A stretch of 64,000 bases of DNA, from NCBI GenBank assembly GCA_022828445.1, contig JAIZZJ010000009.1:62001-126000 (forward strand), given 5' to 3'. This document shows, piece by piece, positions 21,910 through 33,500 of the stretch. Under the pieces are notes generated by a model, which saw only the letters and a list, made by a program, of their open reading frames with translations, was not told where the DNA came from and made no database searches. Source of the stretch: Graphiopsis chlorocephala. Its lineage: Eukaryota; Ascomycota; Dothideomycetes; Cladosporiales; Cladosporiaceae. Both the position numbers and the translations under genes were made by a program. Position 1 is the stretch's first letter, and the number at the start of each line of letters is the position of its first letter.

Positions 21910-23352
21910 CTTCAGAGAGTTGTTTTCTGCGTGGTAGATTGAACTTGAGCGTGGGATTGGAATCTGAAGAAAACGAAAGAATGGGATGCTACCGGAGCAA
22001 TGGAGAAACGAGTGAATGTGAGTGAATGAGTGAGTGAGATGATGCTGGTATTCTGCTTGAAGCAGAGAATAGCATATATACCTACTTGTGAGCCTTCTAG
22101 CAGTCTTGTCCGCTATCACCGCAATTAGGAGAGACGCTGGGATGTAGTTTGACTTGGCGGATCATTTTGGAGGAATTCCATTCCCACGCGACACTCGCCT
22201 GTACATCAGCAATATATTCACAACGCTACCGGCCGGCAGCCGTCCATTTTGCAATATAGACCGATCAAAGAATCGTTCATAGCGCTGTGCTGCGCACAAA
22301 TCGTGGAGACAAGTTCAGTCTTGCGTATGGTCCAGAGCGCGTTGTAAAACGTGCCCAGCCTTGGCTCTTGGCAGAGCAGTTTCAAGTCCTACAAGCGACC
22401 AGCATTTCGCCGTTGTCTCGTCATCGGCCAGGCTTGGGAGCGCTTTGTTGTATATCGCTGGGGCAGTACGTCGACAATCTGCGATATGATGCTGATAGAT
22501 TGGCCGTGGTTTGTGCTTTGGATAGGCGTGTGTTCCAGTATAGGCAGGCCAGTATTGCCATACTCAATTCTTGGGTAGCACAGTCAGCGGATTTGCTGCA
22601 AGCTGGTCGTTCTCCTTGTGTCAGTTTTCCGCCCCCTTGTTGGCCGAGCACACCGGCGAACGGACTCCGAAATTAGACGGCGCCATTTTCGGCTTCGTTG
22701 AGGGGGAGCAAGGAGGGCGCCTGTCTATCCCATCGCAAAGTGAGCTTCGTCATGTGCCATGTTGTCGATGTGGAAGACAGAAAGAAAGAGAGAGTGAAAG
22801 AAACTCACAACGAGGGCGAGGTGAGGTCTAGTTATATGGCAAGAACCTGCTCACGAAGATCAACCTAGGGCATAGGGTTCTTGCCGGTACTGTAGGGCTT
22901 TGAATGCAATAGGGTTGTGGAGGAAATTGTGGTTGGTCGCACACCAGCGCAAAGCGAGGGCTGCTTCAACTGCAGCGCGTGTGTTTGGGCGATAATGCAG
23001 GTTCTATATGCTCAGTCGAGCACCACATGTTGTTTGGGATTATGCTCATACATGCTCAATGCTACTTTCTGGTACAAGCTACACTATGGCGCGAAACTTG
23101 CACGGCCGGCGTTCTCTTTTTCCACAAACGCAATCCGCCGTTTCCGATGTCTTCACACCATCGCACAGGCTATCTTCGGGTCTCCCCTGCGACGTGTGGC
23201 GCCTGTTCTTGATCTACAACATCATACCATTCTTGTGACGATTGTGTGCCAGCGACTCATCAAGCAGATGTAGCTGGCTTGACGGCATCAGTGAGATTCT
23301 GCCTTAGGAAAGAGTCTAACAAGTCTACACGTCTATCATGAGCACCAACGAT
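21910..23352. other. Intergenic
   Basis: LPMO promoter on the left and 3' flank of the UNC93-like gene on the right. Short ORFs at 22287-22831 and 22917-23273 lack domains. No RNA gene seen. Confidence 0.4.
22075..22080 (-). promoter_or_regulatory. Possible TATA element of the LPMO gene
   Basis: TATATA about 166 bases upstream of the minus-strand ATG at 21909. The space between is a leader with GTGAGT-like repeats (22010-22040). Inference only. Confidence 0.35.
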
Positions 23353-24900
23353 CTACACTTTCGCCCGACCATCCGCCACTACAGTCTGCATCTCAGGATC
23401 GCTATCCTCCTCCTTAGCCTGTAATTCACTACCACCAACGTTCCAATTCCCAAACACCGCAAGCAGCGTGAACGGCACCGTGATAGCCCACAACGCAAAA
23501 CCCAAAATCATCTGATTCTGATTAGGCCAGTGCGTAGCTCCAACAGCATACGCAATCGTACTCCCAATCGACTCCCAAGACCTCAGAATACCAGTCGTCC
23601 TCGCAATATCGCCATCGCCCTGTGCGCCCTTAATCTCAGCCATCAGCCAGTAAACGTACGTCTGCAGGATCTCGTAGAAGAACTTGAAGCAGAGGTAGAC
23701 GGCGAAAGCGGAGTTGAAGAACGCGCCGTCACCGATGTCGAAGGAGGGCGGTTCGGACGTTGAGGAGAGGCGGACTTGGATGATGGCCATCCAGATCCAG
23801 GATGCGGTTACTGTGGCGAGGACGAAGAGGTATACTGCTTTGGACTTTGCTAATCGTGGGAAGCTTTTGATGTCGAGGACGAGGCCGGTTAGGATGTTGG
23901 CTAGGGCTCCGATGACGGCCGTGAGGAATGATGCGAGTGCGCGAGAGCGGACCGTGAAGTAAGCTGTTGCCGTCCATTAGTATGCATGAGTGTGTTCGAT
24001 ACTGGAACAGCATGACTTACTGGTAAGATAGTTGCCCTGATACGTCACTCCAAACTGACCAGCCAGGAACACAGGGATAAGCAGCAGCATGTACTTGTTG
24101 CGCAACTGCTTCCAGATAGCCCGAGCCTCAATGCCGAAAGTCGTCTTCTTCATGTACGGGATCTGCGTGCCATCGCTTCGGATCACCTTTTGCGGCTGCG
24201 ACAGCAGCAGTGCGAGCGGCGCACCGAGCGAGGAGATAGCGACTAGACCAAGGTAGGTGGTGTAGGTGACCTTGCCCTTCTCAGAAGTCTTGATGTTCAA
24301 TGCCAATGAGATAGCACCTCCGACCAGAGGACCCATCTGACGAATGCCCATCCAGATACCGACGTATCTGCGATCAGTCAGTCCTGAGGTCGTGATCGGT
24401 ATCGCGATATCGTAGCTTCAACACACCTTCCTCTCTTCTCTGCCTCCGGATATCCAACCGCAATAGCAGCTTCACTTGCCCACAGTAGTGACGCTCCAAT
24501 ACCACACAGCGCAGCACCCAGAAGTAGGAACCACTCATTGCCATATCTGTTGTTGCAGTAGAGTCCAGCCGCGTAAGGAGTATAGAAAGCGGCACCGATG
24601 AACAGCGTCCACTTCGCCGTAAGTTTGTTGCTGACACCACCTGCGATGAAACATCCGACGGACATCAGTCCGTATGTGAGCGCGTTGGCGGCATTGTTGA
24701 GGTAAGGCTGTCACATGTGTTAGTTTGAATGTTCATCAGGCGTATCAAGCAAGGTAAGCACCAACCTTAGCATTCCCTCCAGCTCCCAAATTGTTAAGCG
24801 CAGTCCAAATACCCGGTTCGCAAAAAGCAACCAAGCCAACAATCACAATCTGGAACAGCGTCGATCGAAAAAGCGTCGAAAAGCGCCCAAGCGAAACCAT
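23353..24900 (-). CDS. UNC93-like MFS membrane transporter, four exons
   Basis: Model: complement(join(23353..23963,24021..24367,24427..24707,24766..24900)), 457 aa; introns of 57, 59 and 58 nt, all phases consistent. The first helix (TLFQIVIVGLVAFCEPGIW) is followed by the family stretch ALNNLGAGG, then YLNNAANALTYGLMSVGCFIAGG, YAAGLY.NN, and GRYVGIWMGIRQMGPLVGG, which is assembled exactly across the second splice. The C-terminal half has YWLMAEI and a gating-type AR.TGILRSWES segment. Fungal UNC93-like proteins are polytopic major-facilitator relatives (also called DUF895); their transported substrates are unknown. The N-terminus is short, with only about 12 residues before the first helix, so an upstream exon cannot be excluded. 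Confidence 0.85.
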
Positions 24901-26067
24901 GATATCGATTGCCTCTGGAGGTAGCAGCTATCCCAAACAGGAACCGAAAAAAGATAAACGGATGTTTGATTTCAAGACTTTGCTTCAAAAGAACAAACAT
25001 TCCTCTTTCGCGCTGCAGATCAATTTTATATGTATACAAGCCTTTTCCGGTTTTTGGATGGGTGTTGGCCCTTGGGTGGCCCGCCGATCAATAAATCTGC
25101 AAGCACGTCAAGCCCCACCGCGAAGGTGATATGGTACCATTCCCGTATCTGCTTCGCCAGATGCCACGAGATGCCCTAGTCTGATGCGACTAAGGCGAGC
25201 ACGCCATGTTTTTATCACTTGAAGAGCACTATCATTGACAAGGAGATGGATCGTTTCTCCATATCTACGGGCTCAATGAGATAGTTGGCGGTATGTGCCG
25301 TGATGCATTGAGTCCATGGGACTGGGTGTTGTCGGAGAATTGCGCGGCAGTTGTATGTTTTCTAGAAGTGTTCTGATAAGCCATGTCATCGACCCAATGA
25401 TCCGGTCAGCATCTCCAAGTATAGTAGTGTACAATAATGCGACTGTCGTTGTCCTGTCGTTGCCTCTATCATGATGCGTACCCAGCCTCGACAGGTCCTG
25501 CCGGGTATTTGAGCGCAATGGTAGAATCGCGCATTCCGGACATGGCCTAGTCCTCTGCAGTCCCATTGCGTTGGATTGTTAGCTATGCATGGCAGGATAA
25601 TCATCATAGAGATATGTATGTGTGTGATGGTGCAGCAAAGCCATGGTGGAAGTGCTGGTGCGCGCTTTCTTGGGTCGCCTCCGACATTCGGCCTGTCCAC
25701 TGGACTTCGCACATAGCACCTTGACACAAACGTCACCAAATCGACGTTTGACAAGCATCAGATCACTAATTGAGAGTATGTGAAGAATGATTTTTTTTTT
25801 TTTTGAAATAATGAATAATAAAATTCAGCCCAGCTTCAAGCATCCAGGCCACACATCTATGCTCTAGTTTTCTAACAAAAGCGACTCGCAAGTCTATGTG
25901 TATCCATGCCATCCCATCAACAACAACAGCAACCCATCATACAACAAACGCCAGACACCAACGCTTCATGCAAAGAAAATTGCCTCGCTCGTCAAACACA
26001 TATCGCTTTTCGTGCAGCCGATTAGGCCACACTGATATTATTCCCACCTCTTATACATGCAAACCCC
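24901..26067. other. Intergenic, includes a 14-nt T run
   Basis: Promoter of the UNC93-like gene on the left and 3' flank of the mannitol dehydrogenase gene on the right. A T14 run at 25791-25804 is followed by AT-rich sequence and may mark the 3' side of a decayed insertion or a simple polyT tract. No gene supported. Confidence 0.4.
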
Positions 26068-27585
26068 TTAAGCGTAGTTGACAAGAGTCTTCTTAGCACC
26101 GTTCTTGTACAGGCTGTCGAGCGCCTTGGTGAGCTCGCCCATGAAGCCCTTATCGTCACGCAAGTCGTCACCGAACAGGTTGCGGATGCCCATGAGGTTG
26201 TTGGGCAGGTGGCCGCCGTCGCGGGCCTTGGCCTGGAGGTTGACGATGTCGATCTCGTCGGTCTCCTTGATGGTGAACTCGTTGCCGGCCTCGTCGTAGC
26301 CGGAGAGGTAGCGGAACCAGGCGGCGACGACGAGCGTGAGACGGCGCGGGGTGTCATCGTGGGCCATGATGTGCTCGGCGATCGAGGGCATGATGAATTG
26401 GGGGAGCTTGCCGGAGCCACCGATGCAGAGGCGGGCGATTTCGTCCTTGAGGGTTGGGTTGCAGAAGCGGGACATGAGGGTCTCGCAGTACTTGTCGAGG
26501 TCGACGCCGGGGATGGCTGGGAGCAAGGGCTTTACCTCCTCGTGCATCATCTTGGAGATGAAGGTGTTCCAGGTGGGGTTGGCGAGAACCTCGTCAACGT
26601 GCTTGTAGCCGGCGAGGAAAGCGAGGTAGGCGATGGCGGAGTGGGAGGCGTTGAGAAGGCGGAGCTTGTGCATCTCGAACTGCTCGACGTCGTGGACGTT
26701 AGAGACGACCTGAACGCCGACCTTCTCGAAAGGTGGGCGACCATCGCAGAACTGGTCCTCGAGCACCCACTGCATGAAGGGTTCAGTGACCACGGGCCAG
26801 GCGTCCTCAAGACCGAACTCGTTGAGAAGGACAGCCTTGTCCTCGTCGCTGGTGCGGGGGGTGATGCGGTCAACCATGCTGTTGGGGAAGGCACCGTTCT
26901 GCTCGATCCACTCGGCGATCTTGGGGTCCTTCAGCTTGGCGAAGGAAATGCACATGGCGCGGCTGATACTGCCGTTCTTCTGCATGTTGTCGCAGGAGAG
27001 GACGGTGAAAGGCTTGAGGCCGGCGGCGTGACGGCGGACGAGAGCCTCGTAGATGTAGCCGAAGAAAGTGCTGGGAGGAGCCTCGCCCTTGAGGTCAGAG
27101 GCAAGGTCGGGGTGGTCGGCCTGGAGCTCGTGTGTGTTCTCGTTGTAGAAGTAGCCGCTCTCGGTGATGGTCATGGAAACGATCTTGGTGTCGGGGTGAG
27201 CCATCTTGGCAATGACCTTCTCAGCGTTGTCCGGAGCGAAAATGTACTCTGTAATGCTGCCGACAACGTGTGCCTTGTTGCCCTCTGCGCCACGCTCAAG
27301 GCATGTGTAGAGATTATCCTGGGCTCCAAGGACGTCACGCATGGTGGCATCCCACTTGGTCATTCCGACACCGCAGATTGACCAGTCGCTCAGCTTGAAC
27401 TGGGAGAGAACGCGCTCAACGTAGACCGCCAAGTGGGAGCGGTGGAATCCACCAACACCAACATGGACGATACCGTGCTTTACGCTCTCGCGGTCGTAAT
27501 CGCAAGCTGTGACATTGTTCTTTGTGATTTCAGGAAGGTTCTTGCTGGTCAGCTTCAGAGAGCCGGAACCGGTGCTGTGAGGCAT
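26068..27585 (-). CDS. Mannitol 2-dehydrogenase (NAD-type polyol dehydrogenase family)
   Basis: A single-exon protein of 505 aa, the usual length for the long-chain polyol dehydrogenase family. It would interconvert D-mannitol and D-fructose in the cytosol, part of the fungal mannitol store and stress metabolism. The N-terminal Rossmann motif is GIVHVGVGGFHRSH at 38-51. The catalytic set is visible as Lys307, Asn312 and His315 in KLRLLNASH, spaced as in the bacterial M2DH (K-x4-N-x2-H), with a further family Asn at 200 (SCDNMQKNG). TITESGYF and GSGKLPQF are also family stretches. No signal peptide. The ATG at 27585 is the first Met and gives the standard N-terminus. Confidence 0.95.
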   Translation of the reverse strand: MPHSTGSGSLKLTSKNLPEITKNNVTACDYDRESVKHGIVHVGVGGFHRSHLAVYVERVLSQFKLSDWSICGVGMTKWDATMRDVLGAQDNLYTCLERGAEGNKAHVVGSITEYIFAPDNAEKVIAKMAHPDTKIVSMTITESGYFYNENTHELQADHPDLASDLKGEAPPSTFFGYIYEALVRRHAAGLKPFTVLSCDNMQKNGSISRAMCISFAKLKDPKIAEWIEQNGAFPNSMVDRITPRTSDEDKAVLLNEFGLEDAWPVVTEPFMQWVLEDQFCDGRPPFEKVGVQVVSNVHDVEQFEMHKLRLLNASHSAIAYLAFLAGYKHVDEVLANPTWNTFISKMMHEEVKPLLPAIPGVDLDKYCETLMSRFCNPTLKDEIARLCIGGSGKLPQFIMPSIAEHIMAHDDTPRRLTLVVAAWFRYLSGYDEAGNEFTIKETDEIDIVNLQAKARDGGHLPNNLMGIRNLFGDDLRDDKGFMGELTKALDSLYKNGAKKTLVNYA

Positions 27586-30500
27586 GTTGAAGTCGGTGTG
27601 CTGTATCGTAAGATGTAGGAGAGTCGTCTGAGTCGTAATTTGGGTATGGAGAGAGAGTATGAGAGGAGTAATGTGGGAGGGAGGGAAGAAGAAACACGTG
27701 TTGACCGCCCTTCAGAAACAGAGCGTTGTTATCTATCCTGGCCCATTCAGGGTATGATGCAATGAACGCTGCCATGTCATCAGGGTGGGCCGTTGGTGCT
27801 ATTTTTTTCGGCGGAGTGGGTCCAGTGTTGAGAGACTAGAGACCGGGTTACTTCCCGGATCACGAAGGTCGGTCAGAGCGGTCGGCCATGTGCCGCCGTG
27901 CTGACATGTGGGCATGTGCACTGGACTTTCGGCTTCTGGTTGCAATCATGGTATTACTTTGATCCACGTTATCGCTGTTACATGTCTCGTATATGGTGCA
28001 AGTACCTTTGTACCAGGTGGTGTTGCCACGAAGATGAGCCGTCCGCTCAAGCTTCCACCTGAGCTGCAGAGCCTTCAGCCTCATCTTATGTCGATGAGCG
28101 ATTGCCATTGGCTCAATCTGGGTCACGTGATACACTCGTGGCGATCAGGGTTTCGGATTTTGAAAGGAAACTTCCAGGGCAGAAGCAGACGAGATTGGCC
28201 CAAGGATGCAAATCCCGAACCGGTAGGGCTAGAAGACCAACAAAGACGGCCCAAGAGCGGAAATTTTACCAGACTCTAGGTTACCATGCGTTTCAGCATG
28301 TTTGACCCTGCATCCAGACAGCGTTGAGAAGGTTGTTTCCTCCCACTCTGGCCTGCAGTGTTTGTGAGAATAAGTTTTCTGTCCCCAGCATGTTGCTAGG
28401 CTTCTCCGGATCTGTAGCTAGACCCGTGGGGTTACCGATGTTGCCGCGAATATCGCGCGGGCACGGTGAACGCCAGGTAGATGTTTAGGTTGGCATGGGT
28501 TGTTCGTGCGTCTGCCATCTTGATCACACCGCTGTCTCGGCCACCAGTTGGGCGTCGAAGGCGTTCCAGGCAATGTATACCGCAACGGGGAAGCCGTCTT
28601 CTGCGCGTTGACAGGACGATGAGAATGTGCCTTTATGCGAACCGCCTGCTCGGCCTCGGAGCGAACACCTGACGCGAGGTGATCAAAATGCTCGAAATAG
28701 GCTTCTCTGGCAATGGCCACGTGTGCTGGGATAATTTAAACATCGTATGTTATTTTGGTATGAGCGTTTGGACCGAACTGACGCCTGACCTTCTATTGAA
28801 ATTTGGCAGCCGGCTTGGAAATGCGATCTGTGAAATTGTGGCGAGAAGCAAGAACGACCATGGGTCGACGTGAGATACTTTCCAGTGCTCTGGAACATTA
28901 CCATATTATGTTGTGACTTACGGCAACTGTTTGCGTGCCTTTGTATTACATTAGAAAGCGCATGCGGTAGTCGTTGCATTTCTTTTGGTTTTGTTACGAT
29001 ATCAGCCCTAACCCTGATTACACTAGAGCTGAACACATGTACATAAACATGCAAATATCACAGACTACTTGTAAGAATGCTTGTGAACGTAGCTCAAGCT
29101 GTTCAAGTGCTTCAATTTTACATGCACATTGACTATGAACAACAAACATCATTCATCAAGCTAAAGTACATTAAGATTGATAGAAACAAAGAAAGAAAGA
29201 TATAACCACAATTACCAATTTTATCTCTCAACCCTTCCATCCGGCCACCTAACTTCACACTCCTCATTACTCACAATCGTCAAGTCCACATCCACAATAT
29301 TCTCCGAAATCCACCTCGTATTCCCACTATCACTCTCATCATACGTCTTCAAACTCTCCTCCATACTGCTCGCTTTCCCCTTACTCAACCTCCTCTCCGC
29401 CACCCTTTGCCTCACAATCTCGGGATCAACCTCGATGAACCACCGCTCATCAACCAGCGGCGCGCGAATTTGTAAATAAGGCTCCTGATTCGCGAGCATG
29501 TAAATCCCTTCGAAGATCACAACCTCCGCGTCGGCGTGCACTTTCTCGCCATGAGGAATCGGTTCGAATTTCCCATCCTCGTCAACACCAGGACAGCTCA
29601 GCTCGTGTCCCGGGCCCAGCTCGCGCAGCTTCTTGAAAAACTCGACGACAGCTTCGCCATCGAAGGTGTCGAAGGAGCCTTTGTGCTTTTTTTGCTCGTC
29701 GGTCAGGACGTGGGATGGTTTGACGAAGCCTTCGATAGAGACGGCTTGGGCTTTGAGGCCGCGATTGGTTACTGCGGAGGCGATGGAGGAGGCGATGAAG
29801 GTTTTGCCGCTGCCGGGGCCGCCGGCGAGGGCGATGAGGGTGCGGCGGTGAGATTTCTGCTGGGAGTGCAAGTGGAGGATGTGGTCCGCGAGCAGGGAGG
29901 AGAGATCTTCGGTTTTCATGTTGGCGTGGTTGGCTGGCGCAATTTGAATATGATGGGGGATTTGGTGATGCAATGGGATGAGACGAGATGCGAAATGCGA
30001 CGATGACTAGACAGGAACTTATACCTACTCCTTTGCACTGGCTCGACTGGTTGTCACTCTGCTGCCAACGGGAGATCTCAATCACGATGTTGTCCAAAGT
30101 GTTGAGAGAACATCTCGCTGTGACAGCCCATGTACGCTTTCATGACGGCCATCGTGAAGTTTAGAAAGAGGAAGTGGATGTCGTGTGGTCCCAAGGACCC
30201 TTATGACTTCAGACTGGCGTCGTAAGGAGTGGAGACAAGATCCACAGACAACGTTCCATTGTTATGTGGAGACAGCTTGTAGGTGCACAAATCTTGGAAA
30301 ATCGATAAGACATACGTTCTATATAGATCCAAAGATCACTTACCAACCCCGATCAATTTTTGGCATCTATCCGGTTCGTGAGATGGAGTGTTGATCTGCT
30401 AAAACACCATTTCAGGCGAGAATGCGGAATGTTCGAACATCCTAATCATGTTTCTTTTGGCTCAGGTTGACGTGATGACGGAGAAGATGAGAAAGACAAT

Positions 30501-33500
30501 GGTGTACGATCTGTTTAGATATCGAACTCAACAGGCCCGTAGAAAGGTTATCATATTCATTTGTATCCATTGCTGGTCTACAATTTCGAGTCGCGCACAA
30601 CATAGCCAATCCTAGGGAAGTGCAATTGCACGCCTGAGTCGAGACCGAGGACGACCTCGTGCGTGCTCGCACCGACGAGCTTGCCTTTCTGAGGGTGTAC
30701 GCCAGGCTTGGTGCTATGGAACTTTCAGCTTTGCTCATTGAGCCAAAGATCATGAGAACATACTCCGCGCTATCCACGACAACGTTTGCGTTGTGCGCAA
30801 TGCCCAGGGGCTCGTCTTTAGCCACGCTGAGCCCAGTCGACGAGAGGCCCGCATTCTTGATCGCCTTGATCGCGGCGTCCTTTTCGAGAGTATCGTGCTT
30901 AGGCTCGGGTAGGGACGAGATCAAGTTCCAGACCTTAGGGAAAGCCGACTTGTCAAGTCCTGGGAATCGCTTCGCGGCGCCCAGTCCTGCAATAATGTAT
31001 CAGTGCCAACGTGTCTCACCTTCGCGCAATGTACGCAAGCCTACCTGTCAAAACCCATCGTAGAACCCATACGACATGAATATCAGCTACGCTGAGCTTG
31101 TTCCCACCAATATACGGTCCATCCGCAAGGAACACCTCCTCCACAGTCGCAAGCCTGCTCTTTAATCCAGCCAGCGCAGTCGGCTCCAAGCTCTTTAAAA
31201 GTTCCGGCTTCGCAATGATCGGGAAGATGGTCGCGCGATCTCTCGAGAAGGTCGGATCTTTGACAGCCTGGGAAGGCAGCAGCGGCAGGACCGCGCTGAA
31301 GGTATCGTTTCCCCAGACCTCGAATGCCTTGTCCGCTTTGCTTGTAGGGACTTTGTTCTTTCCACCGAGCCGGTTGAGGATCACGTCGATGATCGCAGAG
31401 GAATCGGCGTAGACATCGCGACCGACGGCGAGGACGGGGATGCGGCGGTAGGTGATGTCGAGCGCTTCGAGGTCGTGTCGTGGGAGGATGGCGGGCTGGG
31501 GGAGCTCGGAGTAGGAGATACCTGCGGCGGTGAGGAGGAGGTGGATCTTCTGACCGTAGGGAGAGGTAGAGTAGGAGAAGAGGATTGGTTGTTGAGAGGA
31601 CATGATGACGGCTGGCTGGTGTATGGCAAGAGGGCGTTGTGGGTGTCTGTTGGTCGGGGGATAGGGAAGGGAGTTGAGCGATTGAGACGGCGATCGACCT
31701 ACATGTAGATATGCATTCTTCGCATTTCTCGGTAGTGACAAATACGCTGACGTGCTGGCCTTTACGTTTGCTCAATCAATGTCGTCAATGGCCGGTTCGG
31801 ATGCTGAGCAGCATATCCAAGCTCGACAAGAGGGCGGGGAGCACATGCTTTGCCGCGGCGTCCAGAAGGCCGAGGTCGACTCTTAAATCTGCCAATAACA
31901 ACAATCTCGAAGCCTTTCTCCCTCCTTCGCGACACAGCTTGCAACAACAGCATGCTCGCACATCATCGCCACGTGACCAGCCATATCGCTTCATGGCCGC
32001 TCGTCCGGAATGTTGTGACTGCTCCGAAAAGTAAGATGGTTTGGCCGACGACGATGGTCCTGAACAATAAACAGTTGAGACGGGAGCTAATGTACACTGT
32101 CATGAAGTCTACTCAAGCAGGTTCTGAGATCTTGGATCTAATGAGCAAGGACTCTACATCTCCTTCGGAAGTGAAAATGAAGCCAACCAAGGACCTCTTC
32201 GCATGGTATGAGGTCGGTCTGAAATCAGAGACCAAGTATAATAACAACCCTCAACTTGGAGCGGAAGAGACCACTCGGATCATCAGTGCTGCATTCAGGA
32301 CTTGTGGAACACAAACGACGGCAGGCAGCAATAATGTTGCGCAGTCTCATCTCAGCCAGGACGATCTTTTTAAGAGAACCAGAAAAAACGCAGATTTGCC
32401 ACACTATCTTGGGAGAACATTCTCGGAAAGCTGAGTGGTGCAAAGCAGATACCCGCTCCAAATCGGATGAAACTGCTCAAGAGGGACGAGGCCAAGAGAT
32501 TGGCGGTCATACAGGTCCGTCGCAGACCACCCAGCAACCAGGATGTCGGACGCGTCATGGACAAGCCAACCCTGCAGCATGTGGCGGGACCGATAGCAAA
32601 CGTAAACCTCGCTGTCGAGGCTCGACGCCAGAACCCACAGCATCCGAGAACCGACTACACTTGCCTCGAGCCATTCCCACGTGTCTTGCTCTGTGGTGAC
32701 TTCGACTACAAGGATGCAGAGTCTATGCGAACGGAAATGAAAGAGGAGATAAAGAAATGCGGCATGGAAGCAAGGCTTGCTTGAGGATCCTGTGACAGAC
32801 ATTGTAGACATCGTTGACAATAATGAACCCTCAAATCTCAGTAGGTTTCGTATTCCGACCGTGGCAGAACAACAATAGAAAAGAAACGTATGAGAGAGTC
32901 GGACCTTTCTGGAAGAAGTTCAGCGATCCCGAGTTCGATTGGCTCCCAGTCCAAGTCAAGGCTTTGGCTATCTGGGTCGCACTGTGCGAACGGTACTCTC
33001 CCAATATCTGTGTGATCGAGCATCAGTCCGGCTTCGTCGAAGCAGCAGCTTTTATGTTTTCTACTTCAACAACGAGCGTGTGAAGATAAAAGACAAGGCC
33101 TGACCAACCGGGAGAACTAATCTGGATGCCGCATGTGGGGACGGCGGTGGACGATACGCTGCGCGAGGCAGTCCAGATCGTGCGTGGTTGAAGCAAATCT
33201 ATGATGATGTCAAGTTTCGCCCTCATCTTATATGATGAGACAGCAGTCGATAACGATGATGGAAAGAGCTGCTATTGGGTCACCGGAGGGATGTAAAGAC
33301 TTCACTCAAGTCGGTGTATTGGGTGTATATGCGGCGCTTGTTCGAAGCAAGTAGTCAGTGCTCATGTCAAGGGTATAGAAAAGCGCCTAATTTGTTCATG
33401 ACGTGATCAAGGACGGATATCTCTGTCTGCTCAGCCGCGTCGCACCAGCATGGGCTGAGCCACACTGAATGCATGTACTTGAGACCCAACCTCTCGCACT